Shown: positions 47,098-56,734, numbered from the stretch's first letter. The stretch is DNA of 64,000 bases from Vibrio injensis (GCF_001895205.1 NZ_BDJF01000027.1:62001-126000), one strand, 5' to 3'. The notes: generated by a model from the sequence alone, not told the origin. A program made the numbers and translations.

Positions 47098-47952
47098 TTA
47101 AACATGTGCTTGTTCGTTATCTTCTACCACATCGCATTGATTAGGTATGGTACAGCCCGTGCCTTCTGTTGGCAGGTAAGCAGCGATAAATTTAGGGTAA
47201 GCCCATGCACCAAAACAAGCTCCAGCAATCGGCGCAATGATCGGCACAATAAAGTATGGGATCTCTTTCGCTCCGGTTAGGGCATAATCCCAACCAGCAA
47301 AATAAGCAAATAATTTAGGTCCAAAATCACGAGCTGGGTTCATTGCAAAGCCAGTTAGTGGGCCAAGAGAGCCACCAATGACAGCAATCAAAATACCAAT
47401 CAATAGTGGGTTCATCGCGTTACGATGCGCACCATTATTCTCATCACCGAGAGCGAGAATGACAAACATCAGTACTGCGGTGATCACAAACTCTACGGAT
47501 ATTGCCCCAAAGAAAGAGAGAGAAGGATGAGAATAGGTCGAGAAAATCCCTGCGGTCGCTAAACCAGCTTCACTGCTACGGACAAAATTGTGGGCGATTT
47601 CATAATCGACAAAAAGGTTGCTGTATAAACCGTAAACCAGCGCAGCAGAACAGAATGCCCCAAGCAATTGCGCGATAATGTAGGGCAGTACTTTCGCTTT
47701 ATCAAAACCATGAAATGCAGCTAAAGCGATGGTCACCGCTGGGTTAATGTGTGCACCGGAAACACCTGCGGTACAATAAATAGCAATGGCGACCCCAAGT
47801 CCCCAGATAATACTAATTTCCCACTGACCAAATTGCGCTCCAGTCAGTACTAGCGCAGCGACACAGCCTACGCCAAAAAATATCAGCAATCCTGTGCCGA
47901 TAAACTCTGCGATACACTCTCCTAAAAGAGTCTGTTGTTTTGTTCGAGCCAT
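47098..47952 (-). CDS. glpF: Glycerol uptake facilitator (aquaglyceroporin)
   Basis: This 284-residue membrane channel lets glycerol diffuse in. It has six helices and both NPA-type half-helices: SGAHINPAVTIALA and GFAMNPARDFGPKLFAYFAGW. The Asp after the second motif is typical of glycerol channels as opposed to water channels. The ATG at 47952 follows AAGGA and gives the usual N terminus MARTKQQTLLGECIAEFIGT; the frame extends upstream without support. Glycerol trapped by GlpK is the downstream step. Confidence 0.95.
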   Translation of the reverse strand: MARTKQQTLLGECIAEFIGTGLLIFFGVGCVAALVLTGAQFGQWEISIIWGLGVAIAIYCTAGVSGAHINPAVTIALAAFHGFDKAKVLPYIIAQLLGAFCSAALVYGLYSNLFVDYEIAHNFVRSSEAGLATAGIFSTYSHPSLSFFGAISVEFVITAVLMFVILALGDENNGAHRNAMNPLLIGILIAVIGGSLGPLTGFAMNPARDFGPKLFAYFAGWDYALTGAKEIPYFIVPIIAPIAGACFGAWAYPKFIAAYLPTEGTGCTIPNQCDVVEDNEQAHV

Positions 47953-48603
47953 AAGTAAGTGTCCTTTTCCGTTTACACCGTTATTGCACACCGCCACAGG
48001 GTGATACGGGGCAAAATCTCGCATAAAAAGATCACTTCGAAAATGAAAAAACCTCACAAATGAGCGTTCGAACACAATTTTGTAATCAATAAGAGTAGTT
48101 TTTGTTAATTAGAGCCGTATTTTGATCTCAAAAAATATCGCCATCACGGTGAAAAATCACCGCTATTAACGCAGACGAATTACGTGATGTGAAGAATGCT
48201 TTGATGGTAATGAAAGGCGTACTTATAACTAAATATTAGCAAAAATTGATATAAACATCGAAGATATGTCAAATCGGAAGGCAGAAACCATTAAAGCAGT
48301 GATCAAGTAACAAAGTTTAAATCAAAGACCAAGATACTTTTTATTCACTCATTTAAAAAATTTGCGTTTACGTTCGTGACTCTACGCTTTATCACTCACC
48401 AGTCCATCATGTGAACAATAAGTAAATAAACGTCGTCAAACATTGCTCATTTTGTTTATTTATTCTCTATCAATAAGCAACTTGATGACAAAAACCTACT
48501 ATTAAATTTTCGTTCGAGCTTTTGTGAGCAACCTATCGAACATTTTAAGCTTAAAATGACACACTAATGGTAAGTTTATTGTAAATAGATTGAGGCAGAG
48601 GTC
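47953..48603. promoter_or_regulatory. Divergent control region of glpFK and glpABC
   Basis: This 651-base AT-rich region drives both glycerol operons. GlpR-like pieces are TGAGCGTTCGAACA at 48061-48074 and TATCGAACATTTT at 48534-48546, each with one good half of the TTCG/CGAA dyad. A hairpin CGGTGA-AAAA-TCACCG lies near 48143-48158. I looked for CRP sites (TGTGA-N6-TCACA) and found only weak half matches. No gene is supported in the region. Confidence 0.5.
48541..48558. promoter_or_regulatory. 18-bp palindrome upstream of glpA
   Basis: CATTTTAAGCTTAAAATG is a perfect 18-bp palindrome 46 bases before the glpA start and touching the GlpR-like half-site. The position fits an operator or a promoter-proximal hairpin. 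Confidence 0.45.
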
Positions 48604-50256
48604 ATGACGACGAAGCAAACCATAGAAACCGATGTGGTGATCATCGGCGGCGGCGCGACAGGAACTGGAATTATGCGTGATTGTGCCTTGCGAGACATTC
48701 GCTGCATTTTGGTTGAAAAAGACGATATCGCCTCTGGTACAACCGGAAGAAACCATGGTCTACTCCATTCCGGCGCTCGTTACGCCGTCACTGACCATGA
48801 ATCCGCCAAAGAATGTATTCAGGAAAACCTGATTTTAAAACACATTGCTAAACATTGTGTGGAAGCAACGGAAGGCCTATTCATCACACTGCCCGAAGAT
48901 GATATCGCGTTTCAAGATACCTTTATCACCGCTTGCCAATCAGCAGGCATTGCCACCAAACGACTCACTGCAAAAGAAGCGCTGCGCCTTGAACCGAATG
49001 TCAACCCAGCTTTAATTGGCGCAGTGCAAGTTCCTGATGGCACTTTAGACCCCTTTCGGTTATGTGCGGCTAATGTGCTTGATGCCAAAGAGCATGGCGC
49101 GCAAATCCTTAACCGCACTGTCGTTACCGGCCTTATTCGTCAAGGTGATACTGTGCTCGGTGTCCACTGCCAGCAACTTGGTACTCAGCTTCAATTTGAT
49201 ATTTTTGCTAAACAAGTGATCAATGCCGCTGGGATCTGGGGACAAAATATCTGTGAGTATGCTGATCTCAATATCAAAATGTTCCCAGCCAAAGGCTCAC
49301 TGCTCATCCTCGATTATCGCATCAATAACCTAGTGATCAATCGCTGCCGAAAACCCTCCGATGCCGATATTTTAGTGCCCGGAGATACCATTTCTTTGAT
49401 TGGTACCACTTCAGAGCACATCGACTACGACCAGATTGACAACTTACACGTCAGCGAGCAAGAGGTGGATATTTTGCTTTCTGAAGGGGCAAAATTAGCT
49501 CCCATCATGGCCAATACCCGAGTATTACGTGCTTACGCAGGAGTAAGACCGTTAGTGGCGGTGGATGATGATGGCAGTGGCCGCAATATCAGCCGCGGGA
49601 TTGTGTTATTAGATCACCAAGAGCGCGATGGCCTGAAAGGGCTAACCACCATTACTGGCGGTAAATTAATGACTTATCGCTTAATGGCTGAATGGGCGAC
49701 CGATATGGTTGCCAAAAAATTAGGCAATACGGTTGCCTGCACCACTCATACTCGCCCTCTTCCCGGCTCCAACCAAGCAGAAAAACCCATCAAAAAAACT
49801 GCTAGCCTAGCTAAGCCTGTTTATGCATCGGCGCTTTATCGTCACGGTGAGCGAGCTGAACAGTTTTTGTCGGCGGATAGCAAAAGCCAAGCCATCATTT
49901 GTGAATGTGAAATGGTCACCGCGGGTGAGATTGAGTACGCCATTAAACAGTTAGATGTTAATAATCTCGTTGATCTGCGTCGCCGTACACGCCTGGGTAT
50001 GGGGCCATGCCAAGGGGAATTATGCAGTTACCGAGCTGCCAGTTTATTTCAAGACTATGCAGGCATCTCCGGCCAACAATCAAGCCAACTGTTGGTCGAG
50101 TTTTTAGAAGAACGCTGGAAAGGTATTAAACCCATTTTCTGGGGAGACGCACTGCGCGAAGCAGAATTCAGTTATTGGATTTATGAAGGACTATTGGGTG
50201 CGAGCGATCTCCCTCCCTCTGCAACGCAACCTAATCAAGAGGAGACGCTAGGATGA
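48604..50256 (+). CDS. glpA: Anaerobic glycerol-3-phosphate dehydrogenase subunit A
   Basis: This 550-residue flavoprotein oxidises glycerol-3-phosphate to dihydroxyacetone phosphate. It has the N-terminal FAD dinucleotide motif VVIIGGGATGTGIMRDCALR, the family motif GRNHGLLHSGARYAV, and a C-terminal BFD-like [2Fe-2S] domain with CECEMVTAGEIEYAIK and GPCQGELCSYRAA. GlpA and GlpB form the catalytic dimer, anchored by GlpC. Electrons go to menaquinone and on to fumarate or nitrate. It overlaps glpB by four bases (ATGA). Confidence 0.97.
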   Translation: MTTKQTIETDVVIIGGGATGTGIMRDCALRDIRCILVEKDDIASGTTGRNHGLLHSGARYAVTDHESAKECIQENLILKHIAKHCVEATEGLFITLPEDDIAFQDTFITACQSAGIATKRLTAKEALRLEPNVNPALIGAVQVPDGTLDPFRLCAANVLDAKEHGAQILNRTVVTGLIRQGDTVLGVHCQQLGTQLQFDIFAKQVINAAGIWGQNICEYADLNIKMFPAKGSLLILDYRINNLVINRCRKPSDADILVPGDTISLIGTTSEHIDYDQIDNLHVSEQEVDILLSEGAKLAPIMANTRVLRAYAGVRPLVAVDDDGSGRNISRGIVLLDHQERDGLKGLTTITGGKLMTYRLMAEWATDMVAKKLGNTVACTTHTRPLPGSNQAEKPIKKTASLAKPVYASALYRHGERAEQFLSADSKSQAIICECEMVTAGEIEYAIKQLDVNNLVDLRRRTRLGMGPCQGELCSYRAASLFQDYAGISGQQSSQLLVEFLEERWKGIKPIFWGDALREAEFSYWIYEGLLGASDLPPSATQPNQEETLG

Positions 50257-51563
50257 AATATGATGTGATCATTATTGGGGCTGGCATTGCAGGTTATAGT
50301 GCTGGGATCCGCTGCTTGCAAGCGGGGTTAAAGACCGCCTTGATCAGCCAAGGACAAAGTGCGCTGCACTTTTCATCCGGTTCCATTGATGTCCTGGCTA
50401 AGTTACCTAGCGGACAACTGGTTGATTATCCTTTTCAAGGGATTACCCAACTGAGCGAACAAGAACCGAATCATCCTTATAGTAAAGTCGGCGCCTCAAC
50501 GTGCCGCCAAGCCCTGTCTTGGTTTCAAGCTACGCTTCAACAACATGGTCTGCCATTAAAGCAGCAAAGGGATGACAGTAATCATTGGCGCATTACTCCT
50601 CTAGGAACCTTGAAAGCGACTTGGCTATCACAACCTTATGTCTATCAACATAAAAAGTCGTGCGATTTTAAACGGCTTGTGTTGGTGTCCATCGAAGGTT
50701 ACCGAGACTTTCAGCCACCGATGCTACAAGATAACTTACGTTATTTACCGGAGTTCTCAACCATCCCCAGCACGATTGTCTCAATCTCGATTCCTGGTTT
50801 TACTGAGCTACGGCATAATCCCCATGAGCTACGCTCGATTGATATTGCAAGGCTACTTAAAACGCCCACGGCATGGCAGGCATTTTGTGATCAATTAACG
50901 CAAGCAGCTAGCGGTGATGATTTAGTCATTCTACCCGCGATTATGGGCAACGGTGATGGACTACAGCTACTCAACAAATTGCATTCCACGACGGGTTTAA
51001 CCTTGCACGAAGTGCCGACCATGCCGCCGTCATTGATGGGAATAAGAATCGAAGAGTCGCTGAACCGAACCTTCTTATCCCTTGGTGGTGTTCATTTAAA
51101 AGGCGATAAAGTCTGCAAAGGCGAGTTTAGCCATCAGCGCTTGAACGCGATATACACTAAAAACCTAACGGATATGCCGCTTTACGCTGATCATTTTGTC
51201 ATGGCGACAGGCAGTTATTTCAGTCAAGGCTTAGCCGCTAACCATCAGGGGATCAATGAGCCTGTCTTTGAGCTGGATATGAGCTGTATTCAGGATCGGA
51301 AACGATGGCGTAACCACGATTTTTTTGCTCAGCATCCTCATCCTTTTATGGGCTTTGGCGTCACCACTACCGCTTCCTTGCATCCGAGTCGTCAAGCTGA
51401 AGTGATTAATAATCTCTATTGCTGTGGCTCGATGCTTGCGGGCTATGATCCCGTCTTCGAAGGCTGTGGCGGCGGTGTTGCCATTGCGACCGCTTACCAT
51501 GCGACATCGCAAATCATCACTCAATATCAGGCGCAAGCATCGACTCAGGAGGCTCTGGTATGA
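50253..51563 (+). CDS. glpB: Anaerobic glycerol-3-phosphate dehydrogenase subunit B
   Basis: This 436-residue flavoprotein partner of GlpA has an N-terminal FAD/FMN-binding motif VIIIGAGIAGYSAGIRCLQA, a central STIPSTIVSISIPGF region, and the GlpB-specific ending CGSMLAGYDPVFEGCGGGVAI (split). It is needed for activity of the complex. It overlaps both neighbours by four bases, so the three subunits are probably made in step. Confidence 0.96.
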   Translation: MKYDVIIIGAGIAGYSAGIRCLQAGLKTALISQGQSALHFSSGSIDVLAKLPSGQLVDYPFQGITQLSEQEPNHPYSKVGASTCRQALSWFQATLQQHGLPLKQQRDDSNHWRITPLGTLKATWLSQPYVYQHKKSCDFKRLVLVSIEGYRDFQPPMLQDNLRYLPEFSTIPSTIVSISIPGFTELRHNPHELRSIDIARLLKTPTAWQAFCDQLTQAASGDDLVILPAIMGNGDGLQLLNKLHSTTGLTLHEVPTMPPSLMGIRIEESLNRTFLSLGGVHLKGDKVCKGEFSHQRLNAIYTKNLTDMPLYADHFVMATGSYFSQGLAANHQGINEPVFELDMSCIQDRKRWRNHDFFAQHPHPFMGFGVTTTASLHPSRQAEVINNLYCCGSMLAGYDPVFEGCGGGVAIATAYHATSQIITQYQAQASTQEALV

Positions 51564-52786
51564 ACCATTCTTTTGTTGCCAATGCACCGAAAAACACCTC
51601 ATTTGATCAGTGCATCAAATGTACCGTGTGTACTGTGTACTGCCCCGTTGCCAAAGCGAATCCACTGTATCCTGGACCCAAACAGTGCGGCCCAGATGGC
51701 GAGCGCTTGCGGATCAAAAGCGCGGAATACTACGATGATTTACTAAAATTGTGCACCAATTGTAAACGCTGTGAAACCGCGTGCCCTTCTGGTGTGCGCA
51801 TTGGTGATTTGATTGCCGTTGCACGAGGTAAATACGCGAAGAAACCTTTAAATCCTAAATTAATGCGTGATTATGTACTCAGCCATACCGACTTGTTTGG
51901 CTCTCTCGCGACACCTTTTGCTCCCGTCGTCAATTTTGCCACCTCACTGCCGCTGGTGAAAAAAATCATGCACAAAACCATCGGTGTGCATGATCACAAA
52001 GCTCTACCGAAATATTCTCATGGCACCTTTCGTCGTTGGTTCAAACAACAAAAACAGCAACAAGCCAGCTATCGCCGCCAAGTCAGTTACTTTCATGGTT
52101 GCTATGTCAATTACAATCATCCCCAATTAGGGAAAGATTTTGTGAGAGTGATGAACGCGATGAATATTGGCGTCAGCTTGTTAGATAAAGAAAAATGCTG
52201 CGGCGTACCTTTGATTGCCAATGGCTTTCACGATAAAGCGCGCAGTAATGCTCTACTTAATGTCAAAAGCTTAGAAACCGCAGTGTTGGAAAGACAGACC
52301 AAGGTGCTCTCAACCTCATCGACCTGCTCTTTTACTCTGCAACAAGAGTATCCGCATGTGCTAGGCGTTGATAATAGCCAAGTGGTGGCAAGCATTGAGT
52401 ATGTCACGCGTTTTTTACTCAAAGAGTTTATGAGTGGCAATGCGCCGAAGATGAAGCCGGTTAATCTTAAAGTGGTTTATCACACTCCTTGCCATTTAGA
52501 ACGCAGTGGTAATGTTATCTTTACGATTGAACTTCTGAAAATGATCCCAGGTTTAGAGTTGGTGGTTTTAGATAGTGAGTGTTGTGGTTTAGCCGGTACT
52601 TATGGCTTTAAAGCGGAAAACTACGATGTGTCAATGAAGATCGGCTCACACCTGTTTGATTCCATCAACACGGCCAAGGCAGATTTCGCGGTCACCGACT
52701 GTGAAACCTGTAAATGGCAGATAGAAGAAAACACCACCGCCGAAAGCATTCACCCGATCACACTGCTGGCAATGGCGTTAGCCTAA
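51560..52786 (+). CDS. glpC: Anaerobic glycerol-3-phosphate dehydrogenase subunit C
   Basis: This 408-residue iron-sulfur protein attaches the GlpAB dimer to the membrane and passes on electrons. Two ferredoxin-like clusters are seen near the N terminus (CIKCTVCTVYCPVAKA and CTNCKRCETACPSGVR), followed by two CCG domains (KCCGVPLIANGF and ECCGLAGTYGF). It ends the operon. Confidence 0.96.
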   Translation: MNHSFVANAPKNTSFDQCIKCTVCTVYCPVAKANPLYPGPKQCGPDGERLRIKSAEYYDDLLKLCTNCKRCETACPSGVRIGDLIAVARGKYAKKPLNPKLMRDYVLSHTDLFGSLATPFAPVVNFATSLPLVKKIMHKTIGVHDHKALPKYSHGTFRRWFKQQKQQQASYRRQVSYFHGCYVNYNHPQLGKDFVRVMNAMNIGVSLLDKEKCCGVPLIANGFHDKARSNALLNVKSLETAVLERQTKVLSTSSTCSFTLQQEYPHVLGVDNSQVVASIEYVTRFLLKEFMSGNAPKMKPVNLKVVYHTPCHLERSGNVIFTIELLKMIPGLELVVLDSECCGLAGTYGFKAENYDVSMKIGSHLFDSINTAKADFAVTDCETCKWQIEENTTAESIHPITLLAMALA

Positions 52787-52791
52787 AACAG

Positions 52792-52823
52792 GATAGCCAG
52801 CGTATTCATGTACGCTGGCTATC
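52792..52823. terminator. Hairpin between glpC and the fabH homologue
   Basis: GATAGCCAGCGTA and TACGCTGGCTATC form a perfect 13-bp stem with a 6-base loop between converging genes. U-runs are short. Confidence 0.7.
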
Positions 52824-52876
52824 AACAGTGGCGCTCATTCACTGAACCCCAAAAGGGTTACCGTTGCCACTAAACT

Positions 52877-52900
52877 GCTATTGAGCTATTGAGCTATTGA
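52877..52900. repeat. Three tandem copies of an 8-base unit
   Basis: GCTATTGA occurs three times in direct succession; the last copy contains the stop codon of the fabH homologue. It probably reflects slippage. Confidence 0.7.
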
Positions 52901-53985
52901 GATAATGGGCGCTGCTGACAATGCTCAATCGCTTTTTCTAGCAATTGCAATGCGCTTTGCTCACAGGCCGGTAAGTGGGCATCACTACGGCCTAAAGGCG
53001 TTACCCGTGAACCCCACTTAATATGGCCAGCGCCCCAGGTTAAGCCTGCACCGAACGCGGCAAGTAACACATTATTATTCGGTTGAATCTTACCTTGTTC
53101 CAATGCTTCACACAGGGCAATCGGCACGGTTGCGGCTGATGTATTGCCGTATTTTTGAATATTGATAAACGCTTTATCTTGGCTGATCCCCGACAAATCA
53201 CACAGGGTTTGGATAATGCGAATATTCGCTTGGTGTGGGATAACCACATCCACGTTCTGCTGCGCTAAACCACTGGTGGTTAATACTTGCGCCGCCGCCG
53301 CTCCCATCCCTTTAACGGCTCTTTTAAAGATCTCTTTGCCAACGAAATCAAACGCCCAATAACCATTATCTGCGGCAAAACGATCCATTGAGCTACCAAA
53401 TTTCGGTACCGCTAAAATGTCACGTCCTTGGGCGTCACAGCCAATTTTGGCTTCTTGTAGACCGACTGCTTGCTCTGTCCGGCTTAACACCACGGCACCA
53501 GCACCATCACCAAATAAAACAGCGGTGTCACGCTTAGTCCAATCGATATAAAAAGACAGTCTTTCTGCACCAATCACTAAAGCATGTTGGTAGCGCCCCG
53601 CTTGCATCAAGCGAGTCGCTGTTTCTAAACTGTAGATAAAACCAGTACAAGCAGCATTAAGATCAAAAGCGGCTGCACTGTCTATGGCTAAGTTCTGCTG
53701 GATTTTTGAAGCAATATTAGGGATGAGTGAATCGGGTGAACAACTGGCGACAATAATTAAATCGATATCTTGCGCATCAATCCCGGCACAAGCCATCGCG
53801 TGTTGAGCTGCCACGGTAGCCAAATCAGAGGTGTTCACGTGGCTAATACGACGAGATTCAATCCCAGTACGAGTACGGATCCACTCGTCATTGGTCTCTA
53901 AAAAGGTGCTTAAATCATCATTTGAGAGCGTGGCAGGTGGCAAACATTTACCCCAACCGGTAATTTCAGCATAATATTGAGTCAT
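52894..53985 (-). CDS. fabH2: Beta-ketoacyl-ACP synthase III homologue (second FabH)
   Basis: This 363-residue condensing enzyme joins acetyl-CoA or another acyl-CoA to malonyl-ACP. The catalytic triad is C113 (AACTGF), H251 (IPHQAN) and N281 (KYGNTSAAT). It runs about 40 residues past the usual FabH end with a short helical tail ([16 protein letters not shown]). The locus has no other fatty acid synthesis gene, so it is likely a paralogue with a different primer preference. The ATG at 53985 follows AGGA. Paralogous copies occur in other vibrios. Confidence 0.92.
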   Translation of the reverse strand: MTQYYAEITGWGKCLPPATLSNDDLSTFLETNDEWIRTRTGIESRRISHVNTSDLATVAAQHAMACAGIDAQDIDLIIVASCSPDSLIPNIASKIQQNLAIDSAAAFDLNAACTGFIYSLETATRLMQAGRYQHALVIGAERLSFYIDWTKRDTAVLFGDGAGAVVLSRTEQAVGLQEAKIGCDAQGRDILAVPKFGSSMDRFAADNGYWAFDFVGKEIFKRAVKGMGAAAAQVLTTSGLAQQNVDVVIPHQANIRIIQTLCDLSGISQDKAFINIQKYGNTSAATVPIALCEALEQGKIQPNNNVLLAAFGAGLTWGAGHIKWGSRVTPLGRSDAHLPACEQSALQLLEKAIEHCQQRPLSQ

Positions 53986-54164
53986 TATAATCCTGCTTTT
54001 CGTTGTTATGCTCTTGCTACTGGTGAGATCAAATAGCAAAGAAATAGGCATTTATTGTTTGGAATGTTCAGCACATTCACTTAACCAAACGGCTAGTATA
54101 CGCTGATTTGCCTCATCGCGCTAAGCGCGGATTGGCAAAGCAACACCATTATAAAGAGGAAACC

Positions 54165-54599
54165 ATGTCAACGTTCACCACTCGCTGCCCAGCTTGCCAT
54201 GGGCTTAATCGTATCCCAACAATCCGTGTGTCTGAAAGCCCACGCTGTGGAAAATGCCAAGCCGCTCTGCTTGATGGCGCACCGATTGAAGGAACAATCG
54301 ATAACCTAGAAGCACTGTTAGCCAGTGAACAGCCGATCGTCATCGACTTTTGGGCACCTTGGTGTAATCCCTGCGTCGGTTTTGCCCCCATTTTTCATGA
54401 CGTAGCCGTCGAACGTCAAGGGCAAGTGAGATTTATCAAAATCGATACTGAAGCTCAGCAGGCGCTGGCAGGAAAATATCAGATTCGTAGCATTCCCACC
54501 CTAATGGTATTTAAACAAGGCAAAAGAGTCGATGTTCTCAATGGCGCTTTACCAAAAAGTCAATTCGAACAATGGTTAAACCAAGCATTAACCAAATAA
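54165..54599 (+). CDS. trxC: Thioredoxin 2 with variant active site WCNPC
   Basis: This 144-residue redox protein has an N-terminal zinc-binding part with C8/C11 and C28/C31 (RCPACHG, RCGKCQ), then a thioredoxin fold with the conserved cis-Pro in SIPTLMVF. The active site is W66-C67-N68-P69-C70, not the usual WCGPC; the codon AAT at 54366-54368 gives the Asn. The change may alter redox potential or partner choice. The ATG at 54165 follows GAGGAAACC. Known TrxC proteins reduce disulphides during oxidative stress. Confidence 0.93.
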   Translation: MSTFTTRCPACHGLNRIPTIRVSESPRCGKCQAALLDGAPIEGTIDNLEALLASEQPIVIDFWAPWCNPCVGFAPIFHDVAVERQGQVRFIKIDTEAQQALAGKYQIRSIPTLMVFKQGKRVDVLNGALPKSQFEQWLNQALTK

Positions 54600-54793
54600 A
54601 TTTCATCGAAAAATAAAATGAAAAGTTGGCATTTTTCTGCCGATTATGTCAACTTTACTACACTTAATCATGGCTTATGAATTGATAAATTTATTTTATC
54701 GTCATGAGCATTATTTTTCGTTTTACCTTTCTATTTTTAAGTCCCATATTCGCCGCGAAACCCCAGTCCAATTCTTCATTCGAGGCGATAACT

Positions 54794-55948
54794 ATGGACA
54801 TGATTACTTCTCCCGTTCATCGTATTTCAGTACCTGTTATTGCACTCACTTTGTATGCTATCGCTTCAGGATATCTGATGAGTGTTATCCCACTCATGCT
54901 GCCACATTATGGGTTAGAGCTTTCTTTAGCCAGTTGGCTAGCCAGTGTTTTTTACGCTGGCTTGTTACTGGGAGCGCTGTTTATGGAGCAGTTAGTCAAT
55001 CGCTTTGGGCACCGTAATACCTTTATTGGCTGTCTATTAGTGCTATTAGCTTCTATCGTGATTTTGCCCGTTTTTGCCAATAGTCTAACTTGGCTTAGTG
55101 CACGTTTTATCGCGGGCATTGCGGTGGCGGGTGTCTTCGTTGTGGTTGAGTCGTGGTTACTGCATGGTAATGAAAGTGGCCGCGCAAAACGGTTAGGTAT
55201 TTATATGGTATCGCTCTATGGCGGTACTGCGATGGGACAACTGGGAATTGGTTACTTAGGCGTAAATGGCTTGATTCCATTTATTGCAATTGGCTCCTTA
55301 TTGTGCTTCGCAACGGTGATTTTAATCTTTGGTCAATCTGATCAACCGTCTACCGAAGCAGGACAAAGTCTGTCTTGGAAACAAGTGACCAAATTAAGCC
55401 ATGCTGCCATCATTGGTTGTTTAGTTTCAGGACTGATATTGGGCGCTATTTATGGCCTCATGCCAGTAGAGTTAACACAACGAGGCATTAGTCACTCAGA
55501 AATCGGCAGCTTAATGGCACTGATTATCCTTGGCGCAATGGTCGTTCAACCGATTGTTCCTTGGCTATCCAAACATCTGGGTAGAACCTTATTAATGGCT
55601 TTCTTTTGTTTATTAGGGGCTTCTGCGGCGGTATTACCACTATTAGACAGTAGTGTGACAACGCTCGCGATCAGTTTATTTGTACTGGGGATGGCCACCT
55701 TTGCTCTCTATCCAATCGCAATTAATCTAGGTTGCGACAAATTAGATGCCCATTATATTGTCTCTGCCACTCAGGTTATGTTGTTTAGTTATAGTATCGG
55801 TTCTGTTTTAGGACCCGTTATCGCTGATTGGTTCATTTACACCAATCAAAGCTTACTCGGTTACCTTTTTGTGACGTTATTGATCACTTGTTTGTATATG
55901 TTGATGGCAAGTATGAAAACCAAGCGTCAATGGGTGGCCGGAGAATAA
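54794..55948 (+). CDS. Major facilitator superfamily transporter, YcaD-like
   Basis: This 384-residue carrier has 12 likely membrane helices and the RFIAGIAVAGVFVVVESWLL motif near helix 4, like the E. coli YcaD group. The cytoplasmic loop motif after helix 2 is NRFGHRNTFIG. Substrate is unknown. The ATG at 54794 follows GAGG by eight bases; a longer frame starting at 54704 would add a hydrophobic extension not seen in the family. It stands alone between trxC and the DUF2986 gene. Confidence 0.82.
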   Translation: MDMITSPVHRISVPVIALTLYAIASGYLMSVIPLMLPHYGLELSLASWLASVFYAGLLLGALFMEQLVNRFGHRNTFIGCLLVLLASIVILPVFANSLTWLSARFIAGIAVAGVFVVVESWLLHGNESGRAKRLGIYMVSLYGGTAMGQLGIGYLGVNGLIPFIAIGSLLCFATVILIFGQSDQPSTEAGQSLSWKQVTKLSHAAIIGCLVSGLILGAIYGLMPVELTQRGISHSEIGSLMALIILGAMVVQPIVPWLSKHLGRTLLMAFFCLLGASAAVLPLLDSSVTTLAISLFVLGMATFALYPIAINLGCDKLDAHYIVSATQVMLFSYSIGSVLGPVIADWFIYTNQSLLGYLFVTLLITCLYMLMASMKTKRQWVAGE

Positions 55949-56049
55949 CAACACGCAATAAACTTGATTGAGTTCGCCCTTAAAAACCAGTATGCTGCGC
56001 GGCTTTAGGGCCACTTGGCCCTAAATTGATTGTCATCGAGCAGATAAAT

Positions 56050-56241
56050 ATGAACCGTAAAAAGAAAATCAATCAAACACTACAAAAGCATCTTAAAAAG
56101 AAAAATGCCAAGCTACATGGTACCAATAAACCTCGTTATATTTCTAAAGCGGAACGTGCCAAATTAGAAGCCGAACAAACCGTTTTAGAAACCACAATAA
56201 CCGATGCTGAACCGCAGGCCGATAACGGGTTACAACAATAA
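56050..56241 (+). CDS. Small basic protein, DUF2986 family
   Basis: This 63-residue protein is highly basic at the start (MNRKKKINQTLQKHLKKKNA) and Glu-rich at the end, with the family segment KPRYISKAERAKLE. The function is unknown; the basic part suggests nucleic-acid or ribosome binding. Its last 12 bases overlap the end of the convergent NYN gene. Confidence 0.75.
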   Translation: MNRKKKINQTLQKHLKKKNAKLHGTNKPRYISKAERAKLEAEQTVLETTITDAEPQADNGLQQ

Positions 56242-56703
56242 GTCTTGCTCTATTGGCACAAATTGACTGGCGACATCAATTAAGCTTTGTGCCGTCAGTC
56301 TTGGCACACCATACACCTCAACCTTAACCTGAAAACGCTGCTGAATGCGTTCTACTAAAGGTTCAAAATCGCCATCACCGGACACTAAAACGATCGTATC
56401 CACTTGTTGAGCTAGCTCATAGGCATCAAGCGCAATTCCCACATCCCAATCTCCTTTCGCGCTGCCATCACTCCGTTGGATAAAAGGTTTCAACATCACC
56501 TCAAAACCCACGCCACGTAAAATATGATGAAATTGCCGCTGTTGAGGTTCTTTACTAGCAATTGCATAAGCGTTCGCTTTGAATACATGACGGCCTTGCG
56601 TTACTTGTCGCCAGAACTGATTATAATCAAAATGACGCCCGTATCGCTCTCGACAAGTGTAATAAACGTTTTGTACATCAACTAAAATGGCAATTTTTTC
56701 CAT
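56230..56703 (-). CDS. NYN-domain ribonuclease-like protein (LabA/DUF88)
   Basis: This 157-residue protein has the PIN-like NYN fold: the first catalytic Asp in ILVDVQNVYY, a middle GDWDVGIALDAYE, and LVSGDGDFEPLV, giving the cluster of acidic residues that binds metal. Related proteins cut RNA. No partner gene is nearby apart from the overlapping DUF2986 gene. The start ATG is the first in the frame. Confidence 0.88.
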   Translation of the reverse strand: MEKIAILVDVQNVYYTCRERYGRHFDYNQFWRQVTQGRHVFKANAYAIASKEPQQRQFHHILRGVGFEVMLKPFIQRSDGSAKGDWDVGIALDAYELAQQVDTIVLVSGDGDFEPLVERIQQRFQVKVEVYGVPRLTAQSLIDVASQFVPIEQDLLL

Positions 56704-56734
56704 CTCATCCTGCTTATTGTATTAAATTCAACTT

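Noticed and set aside
54646-55017. 123-codon frame at the start of the MFS gene
   Set aside because: It is an out-of-frame shadow of the transporter and lacks a good start.
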